From assembly GCA_025617375.2 (NCBI GenBank), contig JAMYGW020000011.1:682001-746000 (forward strand): a DNA stretch of 64,000 nucleotides, read 5' to 3'. Below, piece after piece: positions 48,647 through 60,406 of the stretch. This stretch comes from Acarospora socialis. Its lineage: Eukaryota; Ascomycota; Lecanoromycetes; Acarosporales; Acarosporaceae. Below the pieces are notes generated by a model, which saw only the letters and a program-made list of their open reading frames with translations, was not told the DNA's origin and ran no database searches. Each line of letters opens with the position of its first letter. Position 1 is the first letter of the stretch. Position numbers and translations under genes: made by a program.

Positions 48647-50303
48647 GCGCAATGGCGTCTTCTGCCCTATCGTGTTGAGGGCCTTCCCTCCTAATCTTCG
48701 TAGGGGGCATTGGTGGAGAGGAGGAGGAGGAGGAGGAGGAGATCGGAGGCGATTTGCGTTTTCGTGAATGTGGCAGGTCCTCGACGCTTTCAGTGTGAAT
48801 GAGAGGTGGCGATGAGAGAGGCGAGGAAAGTGGCGAGTGAGCATGGTTGCTGACGGCCTTCTGATGAGGCGTTGTCAAGTCGATCGTGGGATAGAGGGGT
48901 GAGTGAATCTTGTCCCTGGAACGTGCTTCCTGCACGACCTTCTGATCGGGTTCCTGTGAGGCGGACGAATAGAGTGGGGATTGAGTCTGACCGGGGTCTC
49001 GATTTTTTTGCAGGACCTTCCGAACAGGTGTTGATATGTCAAGAGAGGAATGAACTGCCAAGTGAGTTCGGCTGCGGTTGCTGGGCTCTGTTTCTTCGGC
49101 GGGATAATCAGGTTCGGAGGCAGGAATAGTAGCGTCAGAGGAAAGCTCTTCAGGTTCAGTGACCTTTGCTTCGGTGATGATGCTCGACATGAATGGTACG
49201 TGAGACGCGGGGCCACGGCGGCTAGGCTTATCCTTGAGGAATTGACCTTCCATGCCAGGCTCGATGGTCCAGTAACTCCCTTTACCCGGATCATTCTTGG
49301 CTCTCTCTTTCTTCACGAATGCTTTGTTCAGACTCAGGTTGTGCCGGATGCTGTTCTGCCACCCCGCTTCGGAGACGCGGTAGTATGAAAAGGTGTCGGA
49401 GATCCACTTGTATATAGACGCGAGCGTCAGGCGGCGGTCAGGAGCACGTAGGATAGCCATCCCGATCAGTGTGGCATAGCTGTAAGGCGGCTTTGAGCCG
49501 TCATCGTCGATTGCTGGCAGATTGCCAACTTCTTCGACTGGTTTCGCTTTGGTGACCTTGTTGGGTTCAGGGAATTCGGCGAAGTTGTCGCAAATGTTCT
49601 CTTTCTCGACCGGCCGTACGGCACGAAGTCCGTCGAATAGAGCCTGTTGTGGCTTCTGCGCGGCGAGAGGGTGGAATCTTGCGTATACAGGTGCTTTGGG
49701 TAGAGAATCAGTGACAGGCTGGGGCACCTGAGGAGGCGGGATGGTAACGTTGAATCTGTCACCGAAGACCGCTCTTTGGGACGCGAGCCGAGTGATTTGA
49801 CTCAGAGGATGGTTGAGCGGACGGTTAAGCGGATGACCGAGCGGACGATTGACTGGAGAATTGGCCGGATGATTGGCTGGACGGCTGACTCGACGATTGC
49901 CAGGAGGATTAGCTGGACGACTGGCCGGAGGTTTGGCTACGCGATTGATGTGACGAATGGCTGGAGGATCGGCGCCACGGTTGAGCGGAAGATGAACGTG
50001 ACGATTGGCCGCAAGTTGGACGTGACGACTGACCGGAGGATGGCCGTGACGATTGAGTGGATGAGTGACTTGATGATTGACCGGAGGATTGCTTCGACGA
50101 TTGACGGGATTGAGGAATGGATGGATGAGTTGGTGATTGAGAGGCAAGCCTGTAGCGGCCAGACCCGCGATGTACGGATCGTTCTTCATGATGTTAAAGG
50201 CCACGTTAGGTTGGTTGAACGGTGCTGGTGGAGCGTTGAAGTGGTCCTCGTAGGCGTCTTCGTGAATGCGGACTGGCGGTGGCTGTCTGCGAGTCGACGA
50301 CAT
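48255..50303 (-). CDS. Forkhead transcription factor with repeat-rich ends
   Basis: One open frame of 682 residues. It starts at the ATG coding [19 protein letters not shown]; the frame is open further up but only with non-ATG codons. The forkhead domain lies at about residues 268-360: [20 protein letters not shown], then [18 protein letters not shown], recognition helix [17 protein letters not shown] and [11 protein letters not shown]. It resembles the Fkh1/2 and Sep1 group of cell-cycle regulators. Residues about 64-166 form some twelve copies of an 8-residue repeat, hydrophobic-N-R-x-x-x-x-P. After the domain the chain is disordered, Ser/Pro-rich. The last 130 residues or so ([39 protein letters not shown]) are coded by a run of inverted repeats and look unlike any family tail I know. 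The true C-terminus may have been replaced. Confidence 0.87.
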   Translation of the reverse strand: MSSTRRQPPPVRIHEDAYEDHFNAPPAPFNQPNVAFNIMKNDPYIAGLAATGLPLNHQLIHPFLNPVNRRSNPPVNHQVTHPLNRHGHPPVSRHVQLAANRHVHLPLNRGADPPAIRHINRVAKPPASRPANPPGNRRVSRPANHPANSPVNRPLGHPLNRPLNHPLSQITRLASQRAVFGDRFNVTIPPPQVPQPVTDSLPKAPVYARFHPLAAQKPQQALFDGLRAVRPVEKENICDNFAEFPEPNKVTKAKPVEEVGNLPAIDDDGSKPPYSYATLIGMAILRAPDRRLTLASIYKWISDTFSYYRVSEAGWQNSIRHNLSLNKAFVKKERAKNDPGKGSYWTIEPGMEGQFLKDKPSRRGPASHVPFMSSIITEAKVTEPEELSSDATIPASEPDYPAEETEPSNRSRTHLAVHSSLDISTPVRKVLQKNRDPGQTQSPLYSSASQEPDQKVVQEARSRDKIHSPLYPTIDLTTPHQKAVSNHAHSPLSSPLSSPPLIHTESVEDLPHSRKRKSPPISSSSSSSSPPMPPTKIRREGPQHDRAEDAIARIRAGSRRTKAIVRREPARIMAPPPPSPLAIMPPPPPSPSSSPAVLDLDRYSVWTPWTPEFLKGVPKPAATPAAVFGAPLELDGPRRSPHKWARLGLDRMEDVAGEPPGNILHAIQGVPDRSPAPFPSLW

Positions 50304-52101
50304 GGTGAACCGTGAGATTGGCTTAAAGCGTGATGTGTAATTGGAGTACGACGTGGAGCGCGGATGCGAAGTGAACTTCGAAGTGAAGCGGTAGCTTGAA
50401 GAAAGCGGATGCGTGAAGTAAAGCGGATGCGAAGTGAATCGTGAAGTGGAGCAAATGCGTAAGGTAGTCAACTCGAAGTGAAGCGGATGCGAAGTGAAGT
50501 GGAAGAATGAAGATGAGAACGCGACCGATGAAAAGTCTTTATAGGCATGGGAAAACAGTGTTCGAGCAGGTTATCTGGAATAACATCTCGTAGCGGAAGG
50601 ACCAAATGTGAAGGTGAAGGTGGGCATGAAGGTAGGAAGTGGGAGGAAGGAAGGGAAGTGTTGGTGGTTTGTATGAAGTCGGTAGGCGCGGGGGAGCCTT
50701 CCACGTCTCCAACTTGGATGAGCTCGAAAGCTGCAGGGTCAGGTGCGAATTACCTTGCAGTTGTCAGGTACCTACCTGGGCCTTCTACAAGTGTAAATTC
50801 GCTATAAGATGCCTTTACTCGTACTTCTCGTATGTTCTTACTATAAGAGTTGATCGATTGTCATGTTGTCCATACCATTGCTCATTCATATGTATCACTT
50901 GGCAAGCAGAGAAGCAACGCAATCGACAAAGTCCTATTCTGCCTCATAAACTCCCTTTCCTTCCCATATACTCTCTCTATCTACCACAGGCCCTGTGTGA
51001 CCTGCAGCTTTCCAACCACGACCAACAGCACATCTCTCACCCCAAGGTAGGATGCTTCTTGTGCGTGCGAAGTGACCCTGCCTGCGCTCCTCAGCCCCAG
51101 CTCTGTAACTTGTGAAGAAAGGACAGCAGACGTTTCGCCACCTAAGATAGTAGTCTGTAACATACTGGGCAGTATCGATGGACATGGCGTTATCTCATTC
51201 GTCGGTGGCATGTTCGGCGCTTCCAGTGAAGTGGGGAGGTGTTCCTTGAAGCGTGGGAACGCGACGCGACGCGACACGACAGTTGTGTAAGGTAGTCGCG
51301 TTATTGGTTAGTAAGCGGACGTTGCACATGTTAGCTTGGGGCTGCCGCAATGGTGGATTTAGGTACTGCTATGCATGTTTTTGGCTTTTCAATTTATGAG
51401 ACTCTTGAGTAGCAGAGGAACAAACTCGGCTCGATAGAGGAAGAGTAACTATTCAAGGCTATCGGTACGCAGCTACGGTACGACTAAGTTTATAAAAAGC
51501 GTATCAAAGTGTTCGCGGGCCACCAGTCTTCCGAGTCAATGGCATGAGTATCAGCCATTGAAAGTAAGAGTCAAGCAGAGACTCAAATACGAGTCAAGAT
51601 TTCTCTAGGACGGACTACCACTTGTGGAAAGGGGATCATCTGCCTCGAGATTGCTGCACGTAGAAGAGTAGTGAACAAGAAACTACCTAGGTACGAAAGA
51701 GTAGATGGAAGTGGCAATATGCGCACTCCACAATGGAGTTCGAACGCCGATTATCATCAGTTACTGCCTCATATGGACGAGACAGCCACTAGGCATCTGC
51801 GGTCATTGGCGATATGCCCCGCTTACCCAGAGGATAAGGTAGGTACTTCCTCTCAATGATGGTTTCCATAGCCTCTCTATATACCTTCTTCGTCACCGGT
51901 CGCGCAAGTTCAGGGTGTCTAGAAGCGGCTGAAGGGTAATTAAGTAAAGCATGACTCGATGAACTACCTAGATATACACCAGTGCAGGTGCAGAACTCGG
52001 AGATTGGATAGCAGATACGCCCTTTCTGATTGCAGGAAACTGTATGCCCGACGTCTTTGATAAACCGTAACGCCATTCCCTTAGCCCTCTTCTCAAGCTT
52101 C
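50304..52101. other. Intergenic: forkhead leader/promoter and HOM3 3' region
   Basis: About 1.8 kb. The first 200 bp contain direct repeats (see next entry). The rest has only short open frames, some TACCTA/AGGTA words (50,766, 51,685, 51,837) and nothing else I can name. The forkhead promoter is probably here. Confidence 0.5.
50341..50505. repeat. Direct repeats of AAGCGGATGCGAAGTGAA in the forkhead leader
   Basis: The word GCGGATGCGAAGTGAA or close variants occurs about six times in 165 bp (near 50359, 50384, 50402, 50421, 50447 and 50479). Spacing is irregular, from 18 to 32 bp. Located 40-200 bp upstream of the forkhead start, so in its 5' UTR or core promoter. It could be a multi-site operator or a decaying minisatellite. 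Confidence 0.75.
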
Positions 52102-53851
52102 CTAATCCAGAAACGTGAACAGATTGGTGTGTAAGATATTGATAGCCCTGTCCGCGTCCCTCTCTTCGATGACACACGATATATTGATCTCACTTGCCCC
52201 TATTCATAACACGGTCAGTATACCGAAAGGTCGCTGCTGGCACTTGAAGCGTACCTTGCGAAATCATCTCGATGTTAACGTCATTCTCGCCGAGCGTCGA
52301 GAACATCTTGCCTGCTATTCCGACCATGTTCTTCATCTGTTTGCCCACCAAGCTCAGTATCGCCATCCCGTCGATGATATCAACTGTACCGTAACATTTG
52401 AGATCATCGATCGCCCCTCGGAGGTCCGTATCCACGATCTGCTTCTCATCCTCCGCGACTCCACTGACAAGCTCCGAGTCCGAGTGCAGTGCCATGGAGA
52501 CATGCACTTCGCTGGTGGCGATCAGATCGACCGACAGGCGCCACTTGTCGAGAGTTGAGAATATCTTGGCGAAGAAACCGTGCGAGAGAGAGCGCTTGTT
52601 CGAATGCACGTTGATGACGAGGATGTTGTGTTTGATGGTTACTGCGGTGGGTCTCTTGGGTCGCTGGTGCTGGGAAAGGAGACTCGAGCTTCTCACTCGG
52701 AACAATCTCGGATCGTGGCCGGGAGCAGCGGGGTCCAATTCGGCCGGGGAGTCAGGGTAGATGATCGTGCCGTTGCCGCGCGGATTCATCACGTTCTTGA
52801 TCCGGATGGGGATCCTGGCACGTATGACCTGCTCCATTGTGAAGGGATGAATAACCTCTGAACCGTAGAACGTCAACTCAGCGGCTTCTGCAGGCGTGAT
52901 GGTCTGCAGTAACCGTGCCGTCGGCACTTTCCTGGGATCCGCCGTGAAGATTCCATCGACCTCCTTCCATACCTGTAGCTCCTTCGCGTGGATCCCAACA
53001 GCAACCAGAGCGGCACAGAGGTCAGTGTAGCCTCTGCCGACCTTCTCCAATAGACCTCCAGGTACCGTGCCAAAGTATCCCGTCAGCACCGGCACCCTCT
53101 CCCCGCAGGCCTTGACCTCCCGTGCCAGGGCCGCTGCCAGATCTTCGTAGAAGGGCTGGTCAAGCCCATGGTCATCCCTGCTCTTGATCACCTCTGACAG
53201 ATCCACGTACTGCGCCTCAACGCCTCGATCCTGGAGCAGAGCAGTGACGAATCTACAGCTCAGCTTCTCACCCTTGCTGATGATCTTGTCTTTCGATTTA
53301 GAGCTGATCTCCCCCACCCTCTGTGCTGCGTCAAGGAAGACAGTCAAATCCTGACACTCCTCTTCAATGTGCGCTTTTAGATCTGACTGAATGCTCGGCG
53401 ATGAGATATATTCCTGAGCTGCCTGGATGTGGTCTGCGCATATGGTCTTGACAATGGCTTCAAAGGCTCGCGACCGCGTATGCTCAGCCTCCCGGGCAGC
53501 GCGCAATAGTCTGTGCTCACCTGGTCAGATATTCATGGATTAGGGCATAGCCCAGAAGACAAGGCACCGACGTACCGATTGGTAGTCCCCTCAGCCTTTG
53601 TATAACTGCTTCTCGCAGAGCACACCACTGCTATACGAGTCTCTGACAAGCTTGCACTGAATGATCTCTACTGTTAGAAATAGCGTCGTTGCATCTGGCA
53701 TCAACATGCATCCTACGCACCGAACAATATCTTCCGCCAAGGCTGCCGCAAACTTTCCCACACTCGTCCCCCCGAATTTTTGTACGATCCAACCTCTCTC
53801 TGCATGTTCGGGCTTTTCGCCGTCACCATTCATGTATACATTCGACACCAT
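52102..53851 (-). CDS. HOM3: Aspartate kinase, first enzyme of the threonine/methionine pathway
   Basis: Phosphorylates L-aspartate; feedback-controlled by threonine in fungi. Four exons: 53721-53851, 53576-53650, 52255-53510, 52102-52199; 519 residues (yeast Hom3 527). The amino-acid kinase domain opens with WIVQKFGGTSVGKFAAALAEDIVR, then IAVVCSARSSYTKAEGTTNRLLRAARE, GRGYTDLCAALVAVG (aspartate/ATP site), and ELTFYGSEVIHPFTMEQVIRA. Two ACT domains follow from about residue 370 (KRSLSHGFFAKIFSTLDKW; NMVGIAGKMFSTLGENDVN), ending INISCVIEERDADRAINILH and TFLD. The first exon junction needs the acceptor GCAAG at 53651 to restore IVRLSETRIAVVC. The start is the first ATG; a second one lies six codons on. 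No Gcn4-type TGACTCA was found in the 700 bp upstream. Confidence 0.95.
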
Positions 53852-54546
53852 TTCCTCTGCAGTTGCAGATCTGCCTTTGAGCTGACAATAATCTGTCAAC
53901 CATACTTTGTCTTTTATTATTACTCACGTCGCTCTTTAGCGTTTTTCTTCTTGGTAATAAAATTGATTTGTGAACCGATCTAGTGGTGCCCGACCTCGGG
54001 AGCGCCCGAGCACGCAATATTCAGAGATACCTAACCTAACTTACTGTGATAGGTTCAAAAGAGGAGATATCTCTTGTTATGTAAGGCAGGTACATAAGCG
54101 TTAGGTTACTTGTCCATCGCATAAGGTAGGTATTCGAGTGGGGGTTTGTTTCTTGCTGGAGGCCTCCAAGTGCATTCGTTCAATACATGCTATCGTGCTA
54201 AGCTGAGCAATTACTAAACCGGATCGAACAGCTGCACAGGAATTCCACCAGTCTCCTATTTCTAACTTGTGACTTATCCAACAGCAACAGCTGTCTCATC
54301 TCCGAGGGAATAGACCCGTCTATTACCCCGTAAAGTGTCGAGAAAATACATGGAGAGAAGGGAAAGGGGAGAGCGCTTGGAAGCTATTGATTGTACAAGT
54401 TTGCCGCGGTGCCAGACGCTGCAAAGGAGGAAAGAAGATGCAGGATTAAAAGTACCACCCAACGTCGTCGGCCTCGGCTGCAGAAAACCTTCCCTCAAGT
54501 GTATCAACACATAGGGCATCCGTAAGAAATCCGACGCCCACTTCGT
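53852..54546. other. Intergenic: HOM3 promoter and BRE1 3' region
   Basis: About 0.7 kb. Contains TACCTAACCTAACTTAC (54,030) and AAGGTAGGTATTCG (54,124), again the AGGTA-type words seen in other intergenic parts. No gene supported. Confidence 0.5.
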
Positions 54547-56990
54547 TCACAGTGTAACGCGCATGTGGTCGTTCGTGCCGAAGGATTTGTTGCAATTAGG
54601 ACACTTCCGCGAGCGAGAAGTGAGCCGTTCCTCGACGCAGTCCTTGCAAAAGACGTGGCCGCATGTCTTCAACGCCGTGTCCTTGAAGTTCTTCCGGCAT
54701 ACGGTGCAAAGTGCTAATGTCTAAAGGTACGGAATCAGCATGGATTTCTCGGTCGAGTAGGCCAGGCATGGTTTGGAGACTTACCCGCAACATTTCGTAC
54801 TCGCCTGTTTGGTTGCCAAGGCCCTTACTCTTCCAAGACTCCAAGCTCTTTTTGGTCTCCTCTAGCCGGACCTTCAGTGCCTCAACTTCCACCTCTGCTT
54901 TCCTATAAGCGTTTGTGGATGTGCTGAGAGAGGTATCTTTCGCAATCAGCGCCTTCTTCAACTCGCCGACTTGCGTCTTGAAGCTCTCGGCGATGATGTT
55001 GTCCTCTGTAATCTGCTGTTGAGCCGCACGGTTCTGGGTAGTTAGGCTGTTTAAAGTCTCCTTAGCCTCAACTAACTGCTTCTCGAGATTGACTAGAAGA
55101 GCTCGAGTACTTGATTCAGCATCCTTCAGCTGCGAGACGATGTCAGAGCTCTTGGAATTTTGTGCTCTCAAGGTTCGAACCTCCTGGTCCCGGGCTTCTT
55201 TGGCTTTCATCGCGGCAAAGTACTTCTGGTCCGCTTTTGACTTTTCGGCACCTAGTCTGACGACCTTCTCTTCCAAAGTGGTAAATTCTGTGACTTTCTG
55301 CGAAGCTAAAGCGGAGGCCTTTTTCCAGGCGGCTCCCATGGATGGCAGCTCATTGTTGAGCATCGAATATTGCTGCTTTAAGCCTTGGTACTTGGTACGA
55401 AGTTCGTCTGCGTCGAGTTGGTCCAAATCTGGTTCTGATTCTCCTGCAGCCTCTTCCGGGTGTATTTGTATCCGTAGACGCTCGGTTTCCGACTCTAAAG
55501 CCTTTATACGATCGTCTCTCGCTGCTGCCAACTCCTTTATCTGGTCTGAAGAGGCCCGGTCCAGATCTTGGGAAGCCTTTCTTATTGAAAGATCCGCTAA
55601 CAACTCGTCTCGTCCTGTCCGTATCCTTGCAAGATCGCTTTCGGCTCGAGCTAATTGAAGTTCCTTTTCCGCAACAGCAGCTTGCGATTCGTTCTCGAGT
55701 TGAATCCTGAAGGCCGTACGCTCCGCCTGAAGCTTCTCTGCTTCTTCTCTGAGTTGGACGTTGGTCGCCTCGAGGTTGTTGATACGCTTGATCACATCTT
55801 CATGCTGGGATTTTAGGTGCTTAAAGAGGTCCGTCCGAGAGTAATCATCATCCGATAAACGTGAATATTTGATGTTCAGCGCTGTGAGTTGTGCTGTAAG
55901 CTTTTCGTTATCGCTCTCCAGCTTTTCAATCTGCTCTTTCTGTTTTTCAGCCACCGCTACAGCCTCTCGACGGCCATTTTCCGCATCAGCTGCGCCGTCG
56001 TTGCCATCTGCCACACCGTTCACTCCACCAGCGCTGTCCTTGTTCACATTTGCTGTGCCTTCACCAAGTCCACTACCAGACTCGTTACGCCCGCCGAAGA
56101 TCGCCTGTCTCTCAAGCTTTGCCACTGCCGCACTCTTGGCGCGCTCGAGCTTCTTCTCAGCAACCATGTAACGTAATGAAGCATTCTCCAGTCGTTCTTC
56201 TAATTGCTCTTTCTCTAATCGGCTTTTCTCAAGTTCCACGATATGGTTCTTCTCCGAAGCGAGCAATGCCGACAACCGAGTTTGTAGATCTGCGACCTCC
56301 GGTGACGGACTCTGCGGAGACGCGAACAAATGAGAGATAGCTGATGATATGTCTTGTGATCTAGATTGAAGGTGTTCTTCAAATTTCGCATTGTCGGCAA
56401 AGAGCAGAGACGACGAGAAGGCCAAAGATAATTCATCATTATGCACTTCACCACGCAGGAGTGTGACTTCGTCAAGTAGCTACACATACGGACGAGTCAG
56501 CTACAACGTAGAACCAATCAACGCACTATCTCAAACTCGGGTGGCGACTGACTTGCTTAAACCAAGCGTCTATGATTCGGATATGATCGTCGTGATATGC
56601 GGTGCGCTTCGTCAATTCAGCAAGTCGAGTTTCAAGAGTGTTTCTTTCCCGTTTGTACTCCTGCATCTGCCGCCATATCGCATCTTTCTGGAAGCGCTAC
56701 AAGACAGGACAGTCATGGTTAGATCCAGTTACAGAATACTGAGTAGATCGGGAGTGGCGAGTTGAAGGCTGTGGCGGTGACAGGACGTCGACAAGGCTCA
56801 CCTCAAGTTCGTCCTTCCACGGCATCTCTGCGTCAGGATGACTCTTGCCTCCTCCGTTCACACCAGTGGCTTGCTTTTTCAGTGGAGGCGCAGAATCTTC
56901 ATGCTCATGAGACGCTGGTCTCTTCCTCTCTTCCATCTTGACTAGGCCAGGTGAAAGAAGAGGAACAGGACGTGCTTCGACTAGCCTCAT
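54547..56990 (-). CDS. BRE1: E3 ubiquitin ligase Bre1 for histone H2B
   Basis: With Rad6, Bre1 monoubiquitinates histone H2B, needed for H3K4 and H3K79 methylation. Four exons: 56802-56990, 56553-56696, 54785-56479, 54547-54720; 733 residues. The N-terminus has [21 protein letters not shown] very long coiled coil (residues about 65-670) follows, Glu/Lys/Leu-rich, with [19 protein letters not shown]. The RING finger sits at the C-terminal end in the last exon: [30 protein letters not shown] and [11 protein letters not shown], with all zinc ligands, closing NDHMRVTL as in other Bre1 proteins. The frame of the big exon seems to run on to 54596, but splicing at 54784/54721 is needed to reach the RING. 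Start taken at the first ATG (56990); MEERKR at 56936 is the alternative. Divergent from BDP1. Confidence 0.95.
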
Positions 56991-57338
56991 CAGTGCCACG
57001 AACCTTCAACCGCTGACCACACATATGGCAAGAGTCAGCGCGATGAGAGACTATATTCTCTCTTGAGATCTAGGCTCCTTGCGCGGGAGTGTTTGAGTGT
57101 TATGGTCTTGAGTGGGGTGTCTTTGTGTCGTCAGATCAGGAGTAGTTGCGATTTTCGAGGTTGCAATGTTTCGCTTCACTAGCGCCTTGGCACATCGGCC
57201 CTCTGTTTGAGGCTCTGAACAATCCACCAACGGTTCTCGAATTCAATGCTTGGTTCATGGAAGTGATGCGTGAGTTGTGAACAGCTTTGGCGCACTCACT
57301 GAAAGGAACAAACAACAGAGTGCGTCTCTCACATAAAG
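56991..57338. promoter_or_regulatory. Divergent promoter region BRE1/BDP1
   Basis: 348 bp between the two start codons. Transcription signals for both genes must lie here. No specific motif stands out. Confidence 0.5.
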
Positions 57339-59252
57339 ATGTCGACCTTTGGGAGTTCGGTCATTAGTGCGTCTGCAATGGACTCTTGACGTCTTCCGAG
57401 CTCACTTACTGACTCACATGAAGACAAATCAGGCAAGAAGTTTGCGCCTAAAGTCCCTAGTCGTCGACCTGCTGCGGCTTCATCAGCACAGTCATCTGCT
57501 CGAACAAGTGTAGAGAGACGAGCATTATCGCAGACACCTCAACCTCCGATCAATAAACCTTCACTTGCAGGGCCGTCCACATCCCCAGTCCCAGCAGCGG
57601 CCGATACTCATCCTATCCCCACTCCTGAGGTGGCAAGCGATGTATCTGTGTCAAAGGAATGTACCACTCTGATACCTGTTCCGTCACGGAGGGCCCAAGA
57701 GACAGGGTCAGACCACATTCAGCTGCAATCTCAGGACTCCCAGCATCCAAGGGTCGAGCAAGCTCCAACTCAGAATGCCCAGACAGATCTACACCAACCA
57801 CTCGAGAAGCTACAGCGGCCGCAGGATGCTTCGCAAAATGGCACTGTACACGCAGAAGAAGCTTTTGCCGTGAGCAACAGTGGGCAATCTGGCGGGTTGG
57901 GAGTCACAGACCAAGGTGCCGCACCTGCTACTGAATCACTGGTTCCCCCGCCTTCACAAATACAATTACAAAGACAGGAAGAGGACCTGCACGCCGAGCC
58001 AACTGCGAAACGCCGACGGATAAACTCAAGTTCACATCGTAGGCCGCCAGCAAAGACTGGAGGGGTTATCAGCGAAAGCTCAAATCCAATCCCCACTATC
58101 GAGACCAGTAATAAAGCCACGCAAGATGCAGAGCCTGACGTTCCACCAAATCGACCTGTAAGCAATATAAAAAAGAGAAAAGGTACCAAGGCCAAAGGCA
58201 AGCAAAGGCTGGAGGATGCAGCTGCCGCAATTGTGGCTGACGCAACGGCGCCGTCGAAGAAAAGGCAAGGCGGTGGACGACCCGGGAGACGACGGCAACC
58301 TACTCCCGAAGATGCCGAAACTGTGCGAATTACGCCGTCCTTAGTCAAGATGGCTGATCTGTGCAAAGACCTCCGTACCGGGAAGAAGTCGAAGCGTGAG
58401 ACGGAGCTGCAGGGTATGGATCAGAAGGAGATGGCTAGGAAGGAAGAGGAGCGTAGAATATTGAGAGAGGGCGGGCAATTGCTAACTCCAACACCGGCGG
58501 ACGAGGTGCCGGACAGGCTAGCCGAAATCGAGGGGCAAGCGCCTCAGCATGGCCACCTGGTACCCCAAACCAGGATTAGGAATGGTATTATCGAGGTTGA
58601 TCCAGACTCATTGGTGCTCGACAGGCACGCTCACGCAGCTCAGAATGCAGTTGAGGTGGAAATCCGCGAGGAAAATACACTCACTCGACGTATCACATCC
58701 GGTACCTGGATGAAGCGCGAGAAGAACGAATCGTGGAACGAAGAGTTTACGGATCGGTTTTACCAAGGCCTGCGGATGTTTGGTACGGATTTCGAGATGA
58801 TCAGCAAGTTGTTCCCTGGTCGGACCAGGAGGTCAATTAAGCTCAAATTCTGCAAGGAGGAAAAGCTCGATAAAGAAAAAATCAAAGAGACTTTACTAGG
58901 ACCGCGAGAGCCGGTCGACATGGTCAAGTTCTCGGAGATGACCAATACCGAATACAAGGATCCTAAGGAATTCGAAAGGGAGCTTCAAGAGGATAGAAGA
59001 AATTTAGAGGAGCAGCAGGCTAGGGAAAGAGAAGCACACGACGAGTTGGTCCGTCAGAAGGATGCTGAGGTCGCCGCTGAGTCTGCGGCTGCCGGCGGTG
59101 GATCCTCTGCAAAGGAAAACGAAGCTCAAGGGGTTGACTCTAGTGCGCCTACAAAAGGGAAACGAGGCCGCAAAGCAAGCGGCAAGATGAAACCCGGAAG
59201 AGCCAAGAAAGTCGTTGGAGGCGCGGTGGAAGTCTTGGGCTCCATCGAGTGA
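57339..59252 (+). CDS. BDP1: TFIIIB subunit B'' (Bdp1)
   Basis: Part of TFIIIB, which recruits RNA polymerase III to tRNA and 5S genes. Two exons: 57339-57366 (ten codons, MSTFGSSVI) and 57433-59252; 615 residues. After the intron comes KKFAPKVPSRRPAA, the conserved Bdp1 start. Residues 40-250 are Pro/Gln/Ser-rich and disordered. The extended SANT/Myb domain lies at about 425-500: TSGTWMKREKNESWNEEFTD, RFYQGLRMFGTDFEMISKLF and PGRTRRSIKLKFCKEEK, ending GPREPVDMVKFSEMT. The basic C-terminus (KGKRGRKASGKMKPGRAKK) looks AT-hook or nucleic-acid-binding. Convergent with the ribonuclease gene, 257 bp away. Confidence 0.94.
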
Positions 59253-59509
59253 CCTAACGCAGCTGCATGGAACTGCGTGGGATGTGAAGCACAAGCTTCG
59301 TGGCTACCTTGCTCAAGACCTCCACTCTAGCGTGGACCATGCAACTGCTACACAATAAGTACGATAGGTCAATAGAAGACTCCAAAAACCCTTTGCGAAA
59401 AGCGAACTTGAGTGCTCCCACCGGCACAGCCAACCGATTCACCTCCGCCCCCAAGGAAATCGTCCCATCCTCGAACCCTACCTCCAGACCGACCCACTAA
59501 ACCAAGCGT

Positions 59510-60135
59510 CTACAAATCGATTCTCTGAATCAACTTCCTCCCCACCCTTCCACCCTTCTCTGCCATTCCACCAGCGGTCCCCACGCCCTCGAACGTCCCC
59601 TTCCCCCTCACATTCATCGTATCATCCCTACACTCCGCAAACCCATTCTTGCGCTGCCCGTCATGCGTGATGACGGCGCAGTACACGGCGCTACTGAAGT
59701 CCTCGCTGATGCTCCCGATCACAATCCTGTCGGGCCCCGGCGAGCCCCCGTCGTAGATGTTGCCGTTTTGGAAGATGGGAAATTCTAGGTATGGGGCCGA
59801 GGCGTGCGCGAAGGTGAAGTGCTCGTAGTCGTTGTAGGCGTGGGGGTACTTGTCGCGGCCTGGGGGGGTGGGATATGTGGTTAGAGGCATTGACGTGGCG
59901 TGCGCAAGGGAGGACAAGTGCAAGTGCAAAGAGACGAAGAATCCTGGACGGGGAGGGTTACCGATAGTTTGGGTTTGAGACGCGAGTTCGAGGGCTTTGG
60001 TGGCGGCGCCGTTGATGTCGTCTCTGGTGTAGTCGGTGCCTTGATTTCAGTTGTAAGTGGATGGTCAGGATTGAGCAAGGGCTGATACCCACCGTCGCAA
60101 TTGCAGCCGGTTGGTTCGTAGTAGATGGTAGCCAT
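59510..60135 (-). CDS. Guanyl-specific ribonuclease of the N1/T1 family, no evident signal peptide
   Basis: Cuts RNA after G. Three exons: 60093-60135, 59962-60039, 59510-59859; 156 residues. The T1 fold is clear: GRDKYPHAYNDYEHFTF (catalytic His), PYLEFPI (catalytic Glu), YDGGSPGPDRIVIG (catalytic Arg) and YCAVITHDGQRKNGFAECRD (second catalytic His and the last Cys). So the His-Glu-Arg-His set is complete. Two oddities: typical T1 enzymes are secreted and start with a signal peptide, but here the chain opens MATIYYEPTGCNCDG, directly with the mature-like region, and upstream in-frame ATGs (60213) do not add a hydrophobic signal. It also has a basic, Gly-rich tail of about 35 residues. It may act inside the cell or leave by another route (inference). 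Confidence 0.9.
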
Positions 60136-60406
60136 GATTGTGAATGCACGAGAGTATATCAAACAGAACTCAGAGCTTGGGGATGCCAGGGGCTGAAGGG
60201 GATAGCTCGACATTATATGGCTACCTAAGTCAAGTTCTCCTAGTTCTATCCCAACCCCCACGTGGCGTGACGAATGGCGCCCGATGCAAGGTCATGTTCG
60301 CCGTTGTTTCACAACCCTTTCCCCCTATCCCTGCACTTCAGGCCACTCATATACCCCAAACACCGGAAAAGACGCCAAACACCGACACTCTCCATATCAC
60401 AACGAT

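Noticed and set aside
48161-48678. Plus-strand open frames through the hairpin cluster
   Set aside because: Because the DNA is nearly self-complementary, frames open on both strands; the minus strand is the one continuous with the forkhead domain.
50304-50471. N-terminal extension of the forkhead protein ([15 protein letters not shown] and so on)
   Set aside because: The frame is open but has no ATG; it is the translated leader repeat, and relatives start at [10 protein letters not shown].
51671-51859. 62-codon frame upstream of HOM3's 3' end
   Set aside because: Short, no motif, no support.
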